Below, one piece after another: positions 11,936-23,850 of a stretch of 55,891 nucleotides of DNA. Origin of the DNA: Hysterium pulicare CBS 123377 (Eukaryota; Ascomycota; Dothideomycetes; Hysteriales; Hysteriaceae). Position 1 is the first letter of the stretch, and each line of letters begins with the position of its first letter. Both the position numbers and the translations under genes were made by a program. Where the stretch lies: contig AJFK01000925.1 of assembly GCA_000467715.1 (NCBI GenBank), forward strand, positions 1-55,891, given 5' to 3'. Under the pieces are notes generated by a model. That model did not search any database. It was given only the letters and a program-made list of their open reading frames with translations, and had not been told where the DNA came from.

Positions 11936-12859
11936 GAGATCTTTGGAAAGGGTACGTCTTTTCATACTGAAATTGTGGACACCCTGAACAAGGATTTTGC
12001 TAATTGCCACAGTACCGAACTACTCGCCACTAGACTCTCTAACATACTTCGAGTCCCTTTGCTGCAGCAGGCTGTGTTGTGATTCACCACCCGTCGTATG
12101 GTTCTTCCATGCCGCATCTTCTACTTCTTCAGACCTTACAATTCCGGACAGGTTGGGAGCGCGCACTGAACTCTTCCCCACCGATTATTGATTTCCAGCC
12201 TTGAAAGCACAATGAAGTTTATACTGGTTGACTTTAGCGCTGTCGCCATCTTAGATTTCTCTTTAAGTATGACATGTGATTAAGTTTCTCCCACCCACCT
12301 CCCTCTCCTGTTGACGTTGTCCCCTTTTCGCTCCAAAGTGAGCGATGCTTACTGCGACCTCCACCATCGTTTTCCATGCAGGACCATCGTGGCTCATATT
12401 GCCCCTATAACTCTCCTACCCGCCCTTTATCACAACTAGGACGAGTCTCTCAACAATTTCTTTCCTCTCCCAATTACCGCCATCTTAGACCTCCCGCTCA
12501 CCCTTTCTCGAGATATCTCTCCAACCATCTTCGAAAGTGGCAATAATGATGGGGAAGGAGATGCGAGGGATGCTGTGACAGTAGAGGAGAACTGCCTGAT
12601 ATGACGCGAGTTATTACAGACCCAACGGAAACATCTATACGGGCCGGATAAAGGAGTTGGCCCCGACACAAAGTTCTAGGGAATGCTGAATACTGTCGTT
12701 CTCATTCGGAAGAGTCAAAGTATTTTGCTGGGAAGAGGTTACAGGCTAGGCCACACCGTCGCTAACGTTCGTGGAAGTTGGATGCCGGCGCGAGTGTACG
12801 AAGACTCCAGTATGTCTGATTAGATGGGAGGAGATTGAGAGGTCCAGTACAGCACATAC
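11936..12859. other. No gene supported
   Basis: Pyrimidine-rich around 12280-12480. A plus-strand frame through 12450-12830 has long gaps between stops but lies largely antisense to, or just beside, the better minus-strand remnant that follows. I do not call it. Confidence 0.35.
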
Positions 12860-13450
12860 TCATTGCCGCTTGGAGTCTCGACTATTCGGAATGCCCCAAG
12901 CATTTGCTTCCGCGATTTTCTTAATGTCCTCGAGTTCACCACCGGCCTGCATGTCGAGCGCGACGGCTTTGCCATACCATTGCTGAATGGACGACACTTT
13001 AAAGAGTTTCTAGACCACTCCCATATACTCGCAAGTGGTTGTGGTCGCGGGCAATCTTCATTCGCGCGACGAAATCCAGCTTGTACGCGCCATCGTCCCA
13101 ATGGAGTCCCAACACGACTTATTCGTCAGAGGAGATTTTCTTTGTCGGGGGAAACGTATTGGTGAAGAAAGAACACACCGGGGTGTCACTGCAAACCCCC
13201 TTTCGCAATCCCAACGTCCGACCGGTATGAGCTGATCATTCGGAATGTCTCTGCCGGTATTTGTATAGAGTTGATCAATAAGAACTCTCAAAATCCCTTG
13301 ACTTCCGAAGCCAATGCATCAAATTCAATGGACGTTGCGAAAGCATCCATGAACAAAATCTCGCCCTTTGGCCTACCATCTCGAAGTAACATCTTATTGT
13401 CGCACTCGGCACACTGCTGAGCCGGCACACTGCTGAGCAGCCAACCCAAA
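12860..13450 (-). pseudogene. Decayed minus-strand gene, unknown family
   Basis: Read on the minus strand from about 13450, the blocks are LFMDAFATSIEFDALASE, then HWDDGAYKLDFVARMKIARD, then ALDMQAGGELEDIKKIAEA, ending at a TGA at 12862-12860. They lie in different frames with internal stops (a TAA after about 13120 and a TAG near 13010). The quality of each block is high, and I infer one broken gene. The plus-strand ORF 12863-13165 and the other minus frame are overlapping alternatives that I rank lower. There is a 15-16 bp direct duplication (GGCACACTGCTGAGC) at about 13400-13440 inside the 5' part. Confidence 0.35.
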
Positions 13451-14470
13451 TGAATGATCCCATCGATATCTTTCTAGTTTTCACGACGCGCTCTGTTCGT
13501 TTTACCCTTCTTTTATTCGTTGTACTCCCCCACCCAAGACTTCTTAAAGCGAAGGTGAACCTTGATAAGCTAGCCCCTGCGACAAGAAGTCCTGGTGAGG
13601 ATGCATCCGGGCTACGAGTATCGTGATTGCGAGAAGATGCAATGGTTCTCCTCTACTCGGTCTCTCAAATCGACACTTCCATATGGCGCCTTTGGCTTGG
13701 CTGCTTTTTTTGAACATCGATGTCTACTCAGCCTCCACACCAATGCTAATCTTCATCCCTCTTGGAATGAGAGAGGCACTTCCGGTATCGAGAGAGTTTT
13801 CTAGTCTGGCTGACAAACTCTCGGGCTTCAGTGACCGTCTTTTCCAAAATTGCGCTCTAAGTGTGGTTTCCCATGGACCTAAGGAAGAGAGATGGTCTGC
13901 ACAAAGTCTCGAAATGAGTGTTCATAGCACACTTTCTAGGACCAGCCACACTATCTATACGGGTATGAGTGTGACGGTGCAAGTAAGTCTGGGGTTGCTG
14001 CTGCTCGGGTGAGCCTGTCGCATGCATATATTTGACAATGCCGGTTCCGGATGAGCGGATGGTGATGTCACGTCACATTACCGCACGTTTTCACGAGCGG
14101 AAGCTTGGGTTGAGTTGAAGCCTTTACGGCAGCGAATGTATGTCTATTCATTATCTCTTTACTGAGATTGCCGTCTGTGAGTCATCCAGTTCGCCCGATG
14201 GGATCTATGCCTCCACCTTCGAACTCACTTTCTGAACGTGCCTTTGGGTTGTGTGGACGTGTCAGATGGTGCTTTACCATTTGCAAGTCCTTTGACTCCA
14301 TCGCTGCCACCATCTTTATGCCACTGTAGAGTTATGAGCGGGGATGAAGCGGAGGAGCTATGATATGAACTCGAGTTGCATGGTACATCAAGTACGGAGC
14401 ACGTATCCTAATACTAAAGCTTCTCTATCCTGTTAGGAAGACAACATGTTTCTAACATACCTTAGGAGAA
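13451..14470. other. Unassigned; weak coding signal
   Basis: The 129-codon plus ORF at 13623-14012 overlaps a minus-strand frame that reads more like protein (LEKTVTEAREFVSQTRKLSR at about 13860-13800) but contains TAG and TGA. I cannot decide between them and call neither. Confidence 0.3.
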
Positions 14471-14689
14471 ATACTCCCCTCCGCAATCCGCAGTGAAAAC
14501 ACGTTCTCCCGCCTCCCTTTTAGCGACGTTAAGATCGAAGCAACCTACCACAGCATCGTGGCAGTAGCACACAACTTCGGCAACGAGCTCAACTATATCC
14601 ATACGGCGGAGGACATCTATTCGGCGGCAGCGGCCTTCAAAGAGTATGTTCACTTCAAGGTTATCCCAGCACATACTACTGACTCCTAG
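14471..14689 (+). pseudogene. Single coding-like exon of an unknown gene
   Basis: The 73-codon open stretch begins right after an ACCTTAG acceptor-like site (14464) and reads as ordinary protein (FSRLPFSDVKIEATYHSI, HTAEDIYSAAAAFKEYV), ending TAG at 14687. The antisense 98-codon ORF overlaps it completely. No upstream exon was found, and it may be a gene fragment. Confidence 0.28.
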
Positions 14690-15978
14690 TCTTTTATCTG
14701 TGGTCTGAAGAAATCCGGATGCTAGTAGTTTAGGTTTAAGATGATCCAGGGTGGGCAAATAGCCTTGACTTTAGCACTGCTCTTCGCAACTGCATACAGG
14801 GCTGCCTTGTTGTCATGCTCTTGCAAGCTCTTGTTAATGTCACATATCACAGTATTCAAGGCATGACTACGAAACAAAATGACTAGTACGCATAGTGCTC
14901 TTATCTGCATCCCGATTCATACCGAAATTTCACTACGACGATGGCGACGATGGCGACTATGATGACGATGACTCACTGGAGCGACATGAACCATAATCGA
15001 GTTCTCCAATAGAATACAACAGTGGGTAAAAGAAGGAGCGAAATGCTTTTACAACACAACCTCCCCTGACCTCAAACTTCATTAGAAACAATACGCTGAA
15101 TTGGGTACTCACGTGACCTTACCGTCGGACACGCGACTACCATAATCTTCCTGGCTGTCGCACCAGCTAGCAAGGATTACGGCAGCAATACGTATGGTAT
15201 TTTCACTATCATAATAAATCATATCTACTTGACTCTTGTCTTTGCAGCAGGCACCATTCCCCAACGTACCTTTCCATAATCTCACTCGCCAGAGCATGCT
15301 AACTTACACCCCGTTCTTCGAAGTCCCAGCCATATGAATCAAGCTCGAGGGCAAGACCATTAGGGGCTGCTCTCACTCAGAGGGCATTGAGTGGAACGTC
15401 GAAATGAAGTGTTAAGTTTTGGCGCATTCGGCAAATCACTTAGAATGTACATATTGTGGACAATGCCGAGGAAAGAAGACGAAAAGTTACTACGTAATCA
15501 AGCAAATGCTGTTCAGTTCCACTCTTTCTAGTCGAGCGAAGGACTTCTTGCATCGTGGGTTTCAAGGTACATGGAATCGAGAATACCTCGCCTCCTTTCG
15601 CCTTACCTAAGCGTACCGGACTGTGTTCCTTCCCCCACACCACGGCAAGATCGAAAGGCCCCAAACCCCACGTCCCAAGCAGACACTTTCCTTTTTGGTT
15701 TGATCGAACGAACGATAGAGATTCCGATGACGAGCCATGGACGACGTGTAAAATGAGTAGTTGGCCGGCTGAGATGGGTCTGCGACGGACGAGCATGAAA
15801 GGAACTCGGTGATGACGAAGGTGGAGATGAGCGAGGGCACAGCCTCATCCCAGATAGGCAAAGCGAATGTAAGGGGTGGCGGTGCGGATGTTTTCTAACG
15901 TCGAGTATCTCTCTGCGTTGGAGCTTGGTCGTCATGTGACGAGATCCATCTCAACTTGGTTGGGAGGCTCCTTGGCTG
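14690..15978. other. No gene supported
   Basis: It includes a GAC/GAT-rich simple stretch at 14935-14975. The minus-strand ORFs of 110-118 codons at 15440-15935 overlap each other in different frames and have no splice partners. I do not call them. Confidence 0.4.
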
Positions 15979-16819
15979 GTGTTTGGAGTTGCTCGATCTC
16001 GGACGCGAGGTTCCATGACCGCAGAGATTGCGCACCTCCTCGCTAAACAACCTGGAGTGATTGAATTTCTGGAATCAAGTGGCGCGATGCGCGCCGAAGT
16101 TGTCCGTCCCCTGACCTTGCGCCCTGCGAGTTTGCTCTTGGCAGCTTGGCTTGTGGGGCTGAGAGGCATCATCACAACCTCCGTTTCACGACTTCAAGCG
16201 CCTTTTCATGCAACTCGCCAGAAACCCATGCCCGAGCCCGACATGTTGTCGTATGACATAGGATGCAACTCACTCCCAACGTGGCCACGTGCTTTGAAGA
16301 TTTTTGGGGTTGTGGAACCCAAGGTTGGATCGAAGGCTGGGTTTCGGCACGATGCATCATCATCCCTGAGAGTGCCGAAGCTTTGCAATCAACGTCTTGT
16401 GCATCATCCTAGAGAGCGTAAATGCTGTGTCGGGAGTGCCCAAAGGCAAAGTCAGCATCACCCTGGGGTCGCCGATTGTTTGGGCACCCCTGATTCACGA
16501 GCTACAGCTTAGGATATTCATCCTGCCCGCCGAGACCGAAGTATAAGGAATCGATAATGCTTCTCGCCATGAGATGGGCAGGGTGAATCAGTACCGATCC
16601 CTCCTACACGCTCCACAGAAAATTGACGTGTCTGACTCAATTCATACCGTGGACGGCTTACGACGTGAAAAGTGGAATCCCGTCCCGCTGAGCAGCCTAG
16701 GGCAGAAATGGAGCTATCTGACTACCGCGACGGAAGCATTAGGATGCAGGCGACGACTTTGCCTGCCGATAATCTCAAACGGATGTGTTTTCAATAAAAC
16801 GGCATGCGACATTCCGTGA
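15979..16819 (+). pseudogene. Frame-broken gene of unknown family with one hydrophobic segment
   Basis: It opens at 15979, with a stronger ATG at 16015, and reads well to about 16270 (AEIAHLLAKQPGVIEFLESSG, then a hydrophobic stretch PASLLLAAWLVGLRGII). The next good block lies one frame over (FEDFWGCGTQGWIEGW, about 16285-16370). The last block, 16385-16819, is again in another frame (VLCIILESVNAVSGVPKG, GSPIVWAPLIHELQLRIF) with one TAA at 16544. The final 430 bp contain one stop where about seven would be expected by chance. I infer one gene with two indels. No family recognised. The minus ORFs here are shadows. Confidence 0.38.
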
Positions 16820-18060
16820 GGCTTGGGCCGTGTAACACCGAGATAGTGAGTTTCGCGCGCCACCCGAAGTTGCCCCCAACTGAAGCAAGTCGCCGCATCG
16901 TGGAGAAAAGATAGCTGCAAAGCAATGCAATCCCCTCCGCCTGCAACGGGACGTATGCGACAATGTTTGCCCAACCAGGGTGTCGTATTGATGGACTGCG
17001 AGAGTGTGGTGGATGGAGAGAGGGAAGATTGGAGTTTGTCAAGCGGAAGTGAGCTGGAGTGAGTTGCCAACCGAAGTTACACCAAGCCGCCAGGGGCAAC
17101 AAAGCCACTCGCCGAAGTACGGGATATGAACCCTCGACGCCCACCATTACCGATACCACGGCTGAATGAGCAAACACGTCCCTAGGCCCTGAAAACCCTA
17201 GCAAAATTACAAGATCATTGACGCTGCTCGCCGAAAGCTGGATGGTGTCTTGCTTCTCTGACCTGCAAGGCGCCCTTAATGCCACGGGTCAGAAGCGTCC
17301 ATGCTCGACATCAGGCTTCCAAATTCGGATTCCCGTAGGGGACTCTCATATGCATTGATCAACGCAACTGAAGCGGGGCCAAATATTCGGGCGTCCGAAT
17401 GCAAGACTCCAAATGTGGATCATGAGGCTAGTTGTCACCCACATTCCAAAGTGGTCGGCCGTCCCTCCCCGAGGACCAACTGAGCCATCTTGCGACTTAA
17501 ACCAATGAAAACGAATCCAGGCAGCCAGATACGGACTGCTGAGGGCCAGCCAGCTCCACTTTCAGATCCAAACTCTGGTTCCGCAAAGGTGTGTCACCAC
17601 CATGAGGATGTTATCCAACGATGTCCGCCAGCCAACGCTCTACGGCAACGCACATCACCTGGGCGTCTTGATCGGCTTCACATCAGCCGGATGCTTTGAG
17701 TACATTCGGCGAGCATGAAACCCTGTACGCAACCAATCAACCCTCTAGGACGGGCCCATTTTTGAGGCATGACTTCACGCAGCACTCTACAGAGGTGACC
17801 GTCTTTTCGGCTTGGAACCTTAACTTAGGCAGCATTGCCTTCTTCGGCCAGATACTTCTTGTTGAAAGCCTTATCACCAATAGTATCGGCTTGTATCGTT
17901 GGGTAGATACAGTTTGTTGAGAGACATCTGCTCATGAGCGGCCTCGCCGCAGCCGTGACACCAATGTTTGTTCGGTCTGCATGCCACGTATGTGACATGA
18001 GGCTTTTGAGAGTTTTACTCATGACATCGGTTCACCCTCATTCAGAGTCACGGGAGAGGG
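16820..18060. other. No gene supported
   Basis: The 164-codon minus ORF (16791-17285) and an overlapping 118-codon ORF have no splice context or recognisable domain. Short inverted and direct phrases (CCGAAGTTGCCCCC/CCGAAGTTACACC) recur about 210 bp apart. Otherwise I see nothing. Confidence 0.4.
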
Positions 18061-19028
18061 AAAAGTCAGGTATATAGATCCCCTTCCATCTCACCATTTT
18101 GAAGCAGGCATGTCATTCTTTCAGACCATCACCTCTCTCCATCGCGCTGTTCTACGAATGTCGGACCATTTCTCCAAAAGTCCTAAGTCCCTCATCGTCT
18201 TCAAGTTTCATTCATGCTTTGCTAACATTCGCGTCCAGATCTTCATCCGGCCTTAGGCTTCACGCCTTCGTCATTCCTTACGCCTTCATCTTTTATGCTT
18301 TCATTCTTTACGCTCTTCATCTATTCTTACACCTTCATCCACCCTTACGCCGTCGACCATCCTCAGGTCAGCATTCACTCTGATACCTTCGTTCATTTCC
18401 GAGTCGTCCATCCTTATGCCACTGTGCTTTCTTCTTCTTGGTGAGTGCCTTTACTACTTATGGCTTCATGATTACCTTTCAACTCTACTTCTCATCCTTC
18501 TTGTGCACTGCTTTACTTCTCGAGATGCTCGTTGATCTTTTCGGTTTCTCGTGTGCCCACTTACATGCGTGTACGTTTGTGGGTCTTGTCTTTATGTTCT
18601 CACACTTTTTGCTTTCTTTTTTGTTCTCTATCTTCAATTTTTCCGTCGACTATTGTTTCCATTCATTCCTGTACTGATGTTGTCTTGGTGTCGAATCAGA
18701 AAAACGTTCCTTCATCTTCAATTCACGTTCGGCAAACGATCAGTTATGGCGGTGGTAGGCACCTGTAAGTCGCTCAAACCTTCACTATCTCCCACATTTT
18801 GCTGACTTAGCCCATCGACAAAGCCCAACTCGTAGCCTCTAATCCCTGGCCACCCATCGTCGTCTAGGCCTAGACTCTTTCACCACCTCTACTTCTTATC
18901 TTTATCCGAAGTCACCACTTCTACTTCTTCTCATCTTTATATACCAACCATACCAACCTTTATATACTACTTTTTCACGCGCTCATACTCGAACGCTTTC
19001 TCAGTGTCGAGTCGTTTATATCGCGACT
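18061..19028 (+). promoter_or_regulatory. Pyrimidine-rich leader/promoter region
   Basis: A long C/T-dominated tract on the plus strand with repeated TTCATTC, CTTCATC and ACGCCTTCAT phrases and TATATA-type boxes at about 18070, 18936, 18957 and 19016, immediately before an ATG at 19029. CT-rich leaders are common before fungal start codons. Hydrophobic ORFs inside the tract (18438-18805) follow from its composition and are not called. Confidence 0.35.
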
Positions 19029-19860
19029 ATGCGAAAGATACTCCCTCGAAACAAAGGGAAGGTGGCCCCCGATGTTGAGCTAGATGGGGCCCAGTACTCA
19101 GATCCTCGGTTCTGATGACGTCGTTCCCGTCCTGTTCCAGAGCGGATGCTTCGTGCGACTCCAAGAGTCGACGAAAAGGGTCATGAACAGTTGCTCCAGT
19201 CATCATTTTCTGATTCGGACAAGCTGTCATGCCGAGTTGAACCTTCCTCTCTCGCCACCTACAACGGTGCCACAGAAGGTTCCCAGCATGGTCCGGGAGT
19301 CCACACCTCGCGGCGAAAATATCGCAGCATACACCGTTTCAATTGGTGTAAGTCCAGGAGCGATGGCCGACTACATCATAAACCTCCAAGGCCGTCGTTC
19401 GACGAGACGGGGTATACACCTCTGCTGCAGCGGGAGCTCGCGACTTCAATGCGGAATTGTAAGTCTGATTACACGGATACTTGGAGTTACCGCGATCATA
19501 ACTGATTCACGGGAAGCTGGAGACGAAATGCACAACTTTCGGATGCCGAACGTTCTCTCGTGGTGAGACCCCTTGTTCTATTGCTTTTCCAGAATACCGC
19601 AAAGTCGCTAAAACACTGCAGTCATGAAGGATCGTCCAACCAGCAACGAGCCTGATAATGGCATTATGATCAGACTACTCCGATTCCACTCCACGGAAAC
19701 CCTATATATACCCACGGAAACTCTATATACCGCGTCGTAATTGGCATCTTCCTTGTCGTTGACGGGCTTGCCGTCGTTCAACCAGTCACTACCCAACCAT
19801 GGCTGCTTCGGAAGCTCCGGTTGTGGAACTTAATGATGATGATGATGATGATGATGAATG
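19029..19860 (+). pseudogene. Three-exon gene remnant with intact-looking introns
   Basis: The ATG at 19029 opens a frame that meets two adjacent TGA codons at 19113 and then runs open for about 113 codons to a donor GTAAGT at 19459. The intron is 19459-19516. Exon 2 continues the frame to a second donor, GTGAGA (19563-19621, acceptor ACTGCAG). Exon 3 then shows TGA and TAA. The sequence is basic and serine-rich (DEKGHEQLLQSSFSDSDKL), with no domain that I recognise. The two canonical introns support a real former gene, and the tandem stops suggest it no longer encodes the full product. Confidence 0.38.
19690..19732 (+). repeat. Two-copy about 21-bp repeat with TATATA
   Basis: The phrase CCACGGAAAC-Y-CTATATA occurs twice back to back, the copies differing by a two-base TA expansion. 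It belongs to the wider TATATA-rich segment 18.9-21.6 kb. Confidence 0.6.
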
Positions 19861-20154
19861 TGAGACATCTGAAGACCACGGCGATGAACGACCTCTCTCC
19901 TTGCTCGTGTAGGCCAAATGAAGCGGGCCAGGCTGTGAACCGCCGGTGAGTCAAACTTCTCGTCCTCCCATCTAGCCATGTGAGCAAGACGCCTTTCCTG
20001 TTATAGCTGAGCTAATCGAAGTCTCTGCAGACTATATACCCATTGTTCGCAAACATGGAGATGAGCTGATGACGCCTTCTACCACCCCTTTATATACTTT
20101 GCGTCCAGCGCATATATACGTCGACTGGGCGAGCACGACTTAGGCCAGCCGTCA

Positions 20155-22192
20155 ATGGAGAACCGGTTCGATCGTGTTCGGGAGTCTATTAAGCATTTAG
20201 ATCTCACACAAGAGATTCAAGTGGACGACCACGATAGAGGAATAGCAAATGTAGAAGCTAACTTCCGAGCTGCCTTTGTGGAACCAAGAGCACCGGCACG
20301 AAGACCAGAAACCCGGCCCATACTCAGGCGCAATGCTTCCAGTCCACATTCGCCGACATCATAACGGATGGCAACAAATTCGAGACACCTCATCATTGTA
20401 TACACCTCATCTTTCTTGGTAAGCATTAACCAATTCTCAGCTTGCTCGTCTACTTTCTCTCGAGATCTTACTAACCATGCCTTGCAGTATATACCAGCCC
20501 CTCCGGCCCAACCTATATATATGCGTTCATGCTGTTCACCGTTTCTTTCCCGCCGATATGCATCGGGATCATGAGACGGTGTACAAAACCATCATGGGCA
20601 GTCCATCGATGTGGAAGAGAATCTCGAAGCGTATCGGTCCCTCCCTCCTTATCTGCGACCCTGAACATCCCCCTTATATACGATTGCGGACATCTCCCGC
20701 ATATACGACTCCACAATTCCCCTGGGTATCTCCCCTTTATATGACTGGATATATCCTCTCTATATACCATCGTACAGCCCTAGGCCCGATGACCCTGTTG
20801 TTGCCTCCCGTTCACTCTTGTTAATGCGAGGGAACCATACCACGCATGAGGTCAACGTAAAAGAACAGAAGTGTGGACACATGTGGGGGATTTCCTCCGG
20901 CTTCTGGACTTCCGGGGACAAGACCTAGGCAGGGTCTCTAGGCCAGTGGAACTCGAAAACAACTTCGACCCTCAACATTCCGCGAACGCAAGGCTGTTCC
21001 ACTACCCATCTCCCACATGTTCCTTCGAAGACCGCACCTTTCTATATACGAATCAACCACACATATATATCGCCGTTCCGCTCATTCCTCAGACAACCCC
21101 AGTGGGCATGCTGACCGATGGAGTCGAACGGAATTTTTCGACTATGGGATGCTGGTGGCGGTACAGTTTATGCTCGGTCCACTCCACCAAACCTCTGCGA
21201 CTTCTGAATGAAGAACCCATTGCCAAAGATTTTCAGAACGGTAAGAAAACCCACCATTGCTTACTATTGCTATGCTAACTTTCTGAATAGTGCTCTGTTC
21301 TTATATATCCGTATGGATTTCATGAAGCAGTCATATGCTTTCGCAATCACAGACAAGGATCTAACGTCTTTTCCCCCCGGCAAGGGTCTGTACTTTTCTG
21401 CAGTGCTGGGGATAAGTAACCGCCCACGTGGAGTCAAAGATCCTACACTCCACTCATGCCAAGGGGCGGCGAAACCAAACAGGCCTTTCCATTCTTTTGT
21501 TCTACGAAATTTTTCGCGTTATTTATATACGAAATATTTTACCACCAATATATATAGCCCGACACTTGGCCGCAAGCGCAGTCTCCCTGACTCCAGGTCA
21601 GACAATCAACGACTCCTCTGCCCCACATTCCACTTCGCGATCACGGCAGCCCGATCAGTCACTCTCTCGGCTTATCATCAAGTTCCTCCCAATGCGAGCT
21701 CAGCAACACCCAGCTCACGCCCCCAGCCACCGATGACACCTTCATTACCTCGCCATTCTACTCCCGAGGTAATGAGGGCACCAGGCTTAGGCCGCACGGG
21801 GTTCGCATTGAGGCTTAGCAATGCTAAGCACCGATGAGTCAGAGAACGACGATTCCATCCCGCATGAAGTCGCTGATCCGATGTTCCGGACGTCTCCAGG
21901 AGACCACGCCGGAAAACGGAAGGCGTCCACTCATGTGGAGACGGCTCCAACGATCTACAACCTGGCGGAATTGACCAGTGGCCGATCGTCCAAGACACGG
22001 AGTGGAACATTCAGCATGGGTCGTTCATGGCAGCCCGACGTCGCTTGTGTTGATCTCGACGAAATTTTGGGAATTGTGGCATCTTCTCATGATGAAACAC
22101 ATTCGCCAGATTCAGTGGGGGGTGTTCCTCTCAGACCGCCCTCACTCCGCCAAGCAGCAGCAGTGATAGTCCCTCGTGCCACCGACGACTAG
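20155..22192 (+). pseudogene. Multi-exon tyrosine-rich gene remnant
   Basis: Exon 1 from the ATG at 20155 reads MENRFDRVRESIKHLDL onward, has TAA at 20362 and ends at the donor GTAAGC at 20419. The intron is 20419-20487, with TTACTAAC branch and CTTGCAG acceptor. In phase 0 the frame continues as YIPAPPAQPIYM, then about 150 further codons (NLEAYRSLPPYL, ISPLYDWIYPLYIPSYSP) with two TGA and one TAG. A frame change occurs near 20865. A second good intron is 21241-21290 (GTAAGA, GCTAAC, GAATAG). The 3' part is open from 21292 to 21837 (MDFMKQSYAFAITDKD), and a shifted 123-codon ORF runs 21821-22192. Family unknown. TATATA clusters lie throughout and encode Tyr-Ile or Ile-Tyr pairs. Confidence 0.4.
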
Positions 22193-22837
22193 GCTTCGGT
22201 CAAGTGTTCCGAAATTTTATCCCAGCAACAGTCTGTACTTCGTCGCAGTGCTTGGGCCGAGTAGCCGCTCACGACAAGACGAACAGATTCCAGGAGAGGG
22301 GGACACTGTGACCCTTCTCTCCAGAGGTAATCAGGTGGTGAAACTAAACAGACTTCCAAAAACCCAATTTCTTTCTTCTTTATGATTCCAGCATGTTACA
22401 ACCGTTGTATATAACTCATAGCATCAATACAAATCTGCTCATCCTATCTCACATGAAACTTGCTCGAACATCTTGTCTCTGTCCAATGCGCTTTTCCCCT
22501 CTGCCTCTTCCCAAGGTCCTTCCTTCGCCTTCTTCTTTTTCCGCCATTTAATTACGCATCCCGTTTTCCACAGCCTCTTCGTGGCCCTCTTCGCTGCTCC
22601 AGTGAGAAGCCGGATCAAATAACTTCGGTGACTAGGCGGGTTCGTATCCGACTTTCGACTTCATTTACTCCACCCCTTCCACCGTTCTTTTGCTAATGCG
22701 ACCGAGTAGATGTTTGTGACGTGTCTCTTCATGCACCCGCCTCCGCTTGTAGGCGCCGACGCGATCGAACGATAAATTCCAGACCCCTAATCATCGTCCC
22801 GCCCTGGACAACAGCTCTTGCGAAGTCTATCAACCAG
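22193..22837 (+). other. Diverged partial copy of upstream exon, then CT-rich DNA
   Basis: 22213-22375 resembles 21370-21505: both share TCTGTACTT-n-CGCAGTGCT-GGG and further on GAAAC-AAACAG-CTTCCA. The 69-codon ORF 22176-22385 parallels the exon ORF there (LYFVAVLG against LYFSAVLG). 22470-22690 is pyrimidine-rich with no gene. Confidence 0.5.
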
Positions 22838-23411
22838 ATCCTGACGTGATATCCATCGCAAAAAGTGTGCCGACACCGAAGGATCGAACTCTTTGGAGGG
22901 ATTGTTCACCTTCGCGTCGGACTATACATCTGTGCGGTAAGAGGAAAGCATGTGAGGTCATTCGAACAGGCATGGACGAAAGGGCTTGCAGCGAATAGAT
23001 CCGGAATGTTGTTACGTCTGCGCCGAGTGCAACCATGCCGCTGACAGGATATCCACATTGAGATTTCATGGTCTTCAAGAACGGCTTGTTCGAGAATACG
23101 AGGCACCTGTGGCGGAAATGAAGGCACTCTCATCTGGAAGGTGACTTCGCCTGTCTGGCAGCTCACGAAGTAACGAGTCATAGGAAGTTTTACTCGTCCG
23201 AGCACATTGAATTGAACAGTGGTCTCAACCAAACCGAACTTGGACGCAGTGCATCAGCTGATCAAATGATGCCTACGAGTTCTCGAACACAGTACCAACG
23301 CGGCCATGAGATGGAAAGAAAGCAATGTTCTTGTCAAGTTACTTGGATATGTCATTAGGATAAATAAACTTCTTTTGGGCTGGTCGCGAAGATAAGTTAC
23401 CCTGACTAATT
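22838..23411. other. Unassigned minus-strand ORFs
   Basis: A 108-codon minus ORF (22906-23232) reads fairly well at its N-terminal half (GRVKLPMTRYFVSCQTGEVT), but no intron partner or family is evident. It could be an exon of a decayed minus gene together with 23412-23850. Confidence 0.25.
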
Positions 23412-23850
23412 CTAAATGTCGTCAACGTGCCACTTCCTTCGAAGATCTGGAGTGCCTGACAAGAATACGTGCTGCGGGATCGCCAACCCTTCGTAATCAA
23501 GGTAACGGAAGCATATCTTCAGCCTCTTCGCTATATATCCCGACACCTTTGCTGCTTTCAATGCTTTGCCAATGGGCTCGGCCTCTATCATGACTCCACC
23601 TCTTTGAACTTGACCACTGCTAACGATTCGTGACTGTCGGAGCCCCTACTGCACCAAACATGCAGTATCTCTCCTTCCTCGAGGCTGTGGTAAGCAATGG
23701 TAGCATTGGTCGCGGCGGTCCGTCTATGAGCTTTGTGCTTGAGCGACTTCGCAAGGAGCGACAGGATGGCTTCGATCGATCAATTATGTAGAAGCGTCCT
23801 CTTGGGAAAGTATCTTCACCCCGTCGTCTAGATCTTCCAAACTTGCAATC
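23412..23850 (-). pseudogene. Decayed minus-strand gene, unknown family
   Basis: On the minus strand the frame from about 23790 reads SLLAKSLKHKAHRRTA, then TIAYHSLEEGEILHVWC and LAVVKFKEVES, then two stops. One frame over it continues MIEAEPIGKALKAAKVSG and RLKICFRYLDYEGLAIPQH to TAG at 23414-23412. The two blocks abut, so a single indel near 23600 would join them. Upstream (higher coordinates) two TGA codons interrupt the same frame. No domain recognised. Confidence 0.35.

Noticed and set aside
17085-17165. Possible tRNA T-arm (GGTTCATATCC on the minus strand)
   Set aside because: The B-box departs from consensus at an invariant position, and I could not fold a cloverleaf or find an A-box at proper distance.
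18438-18805. Hydrophobic ORFs that look like multi-pass membrane proteins
   Set aside because: They fall in a T/C-rich tract, where any frame yields Phe/Leu/Ser; more likely leader DNA.
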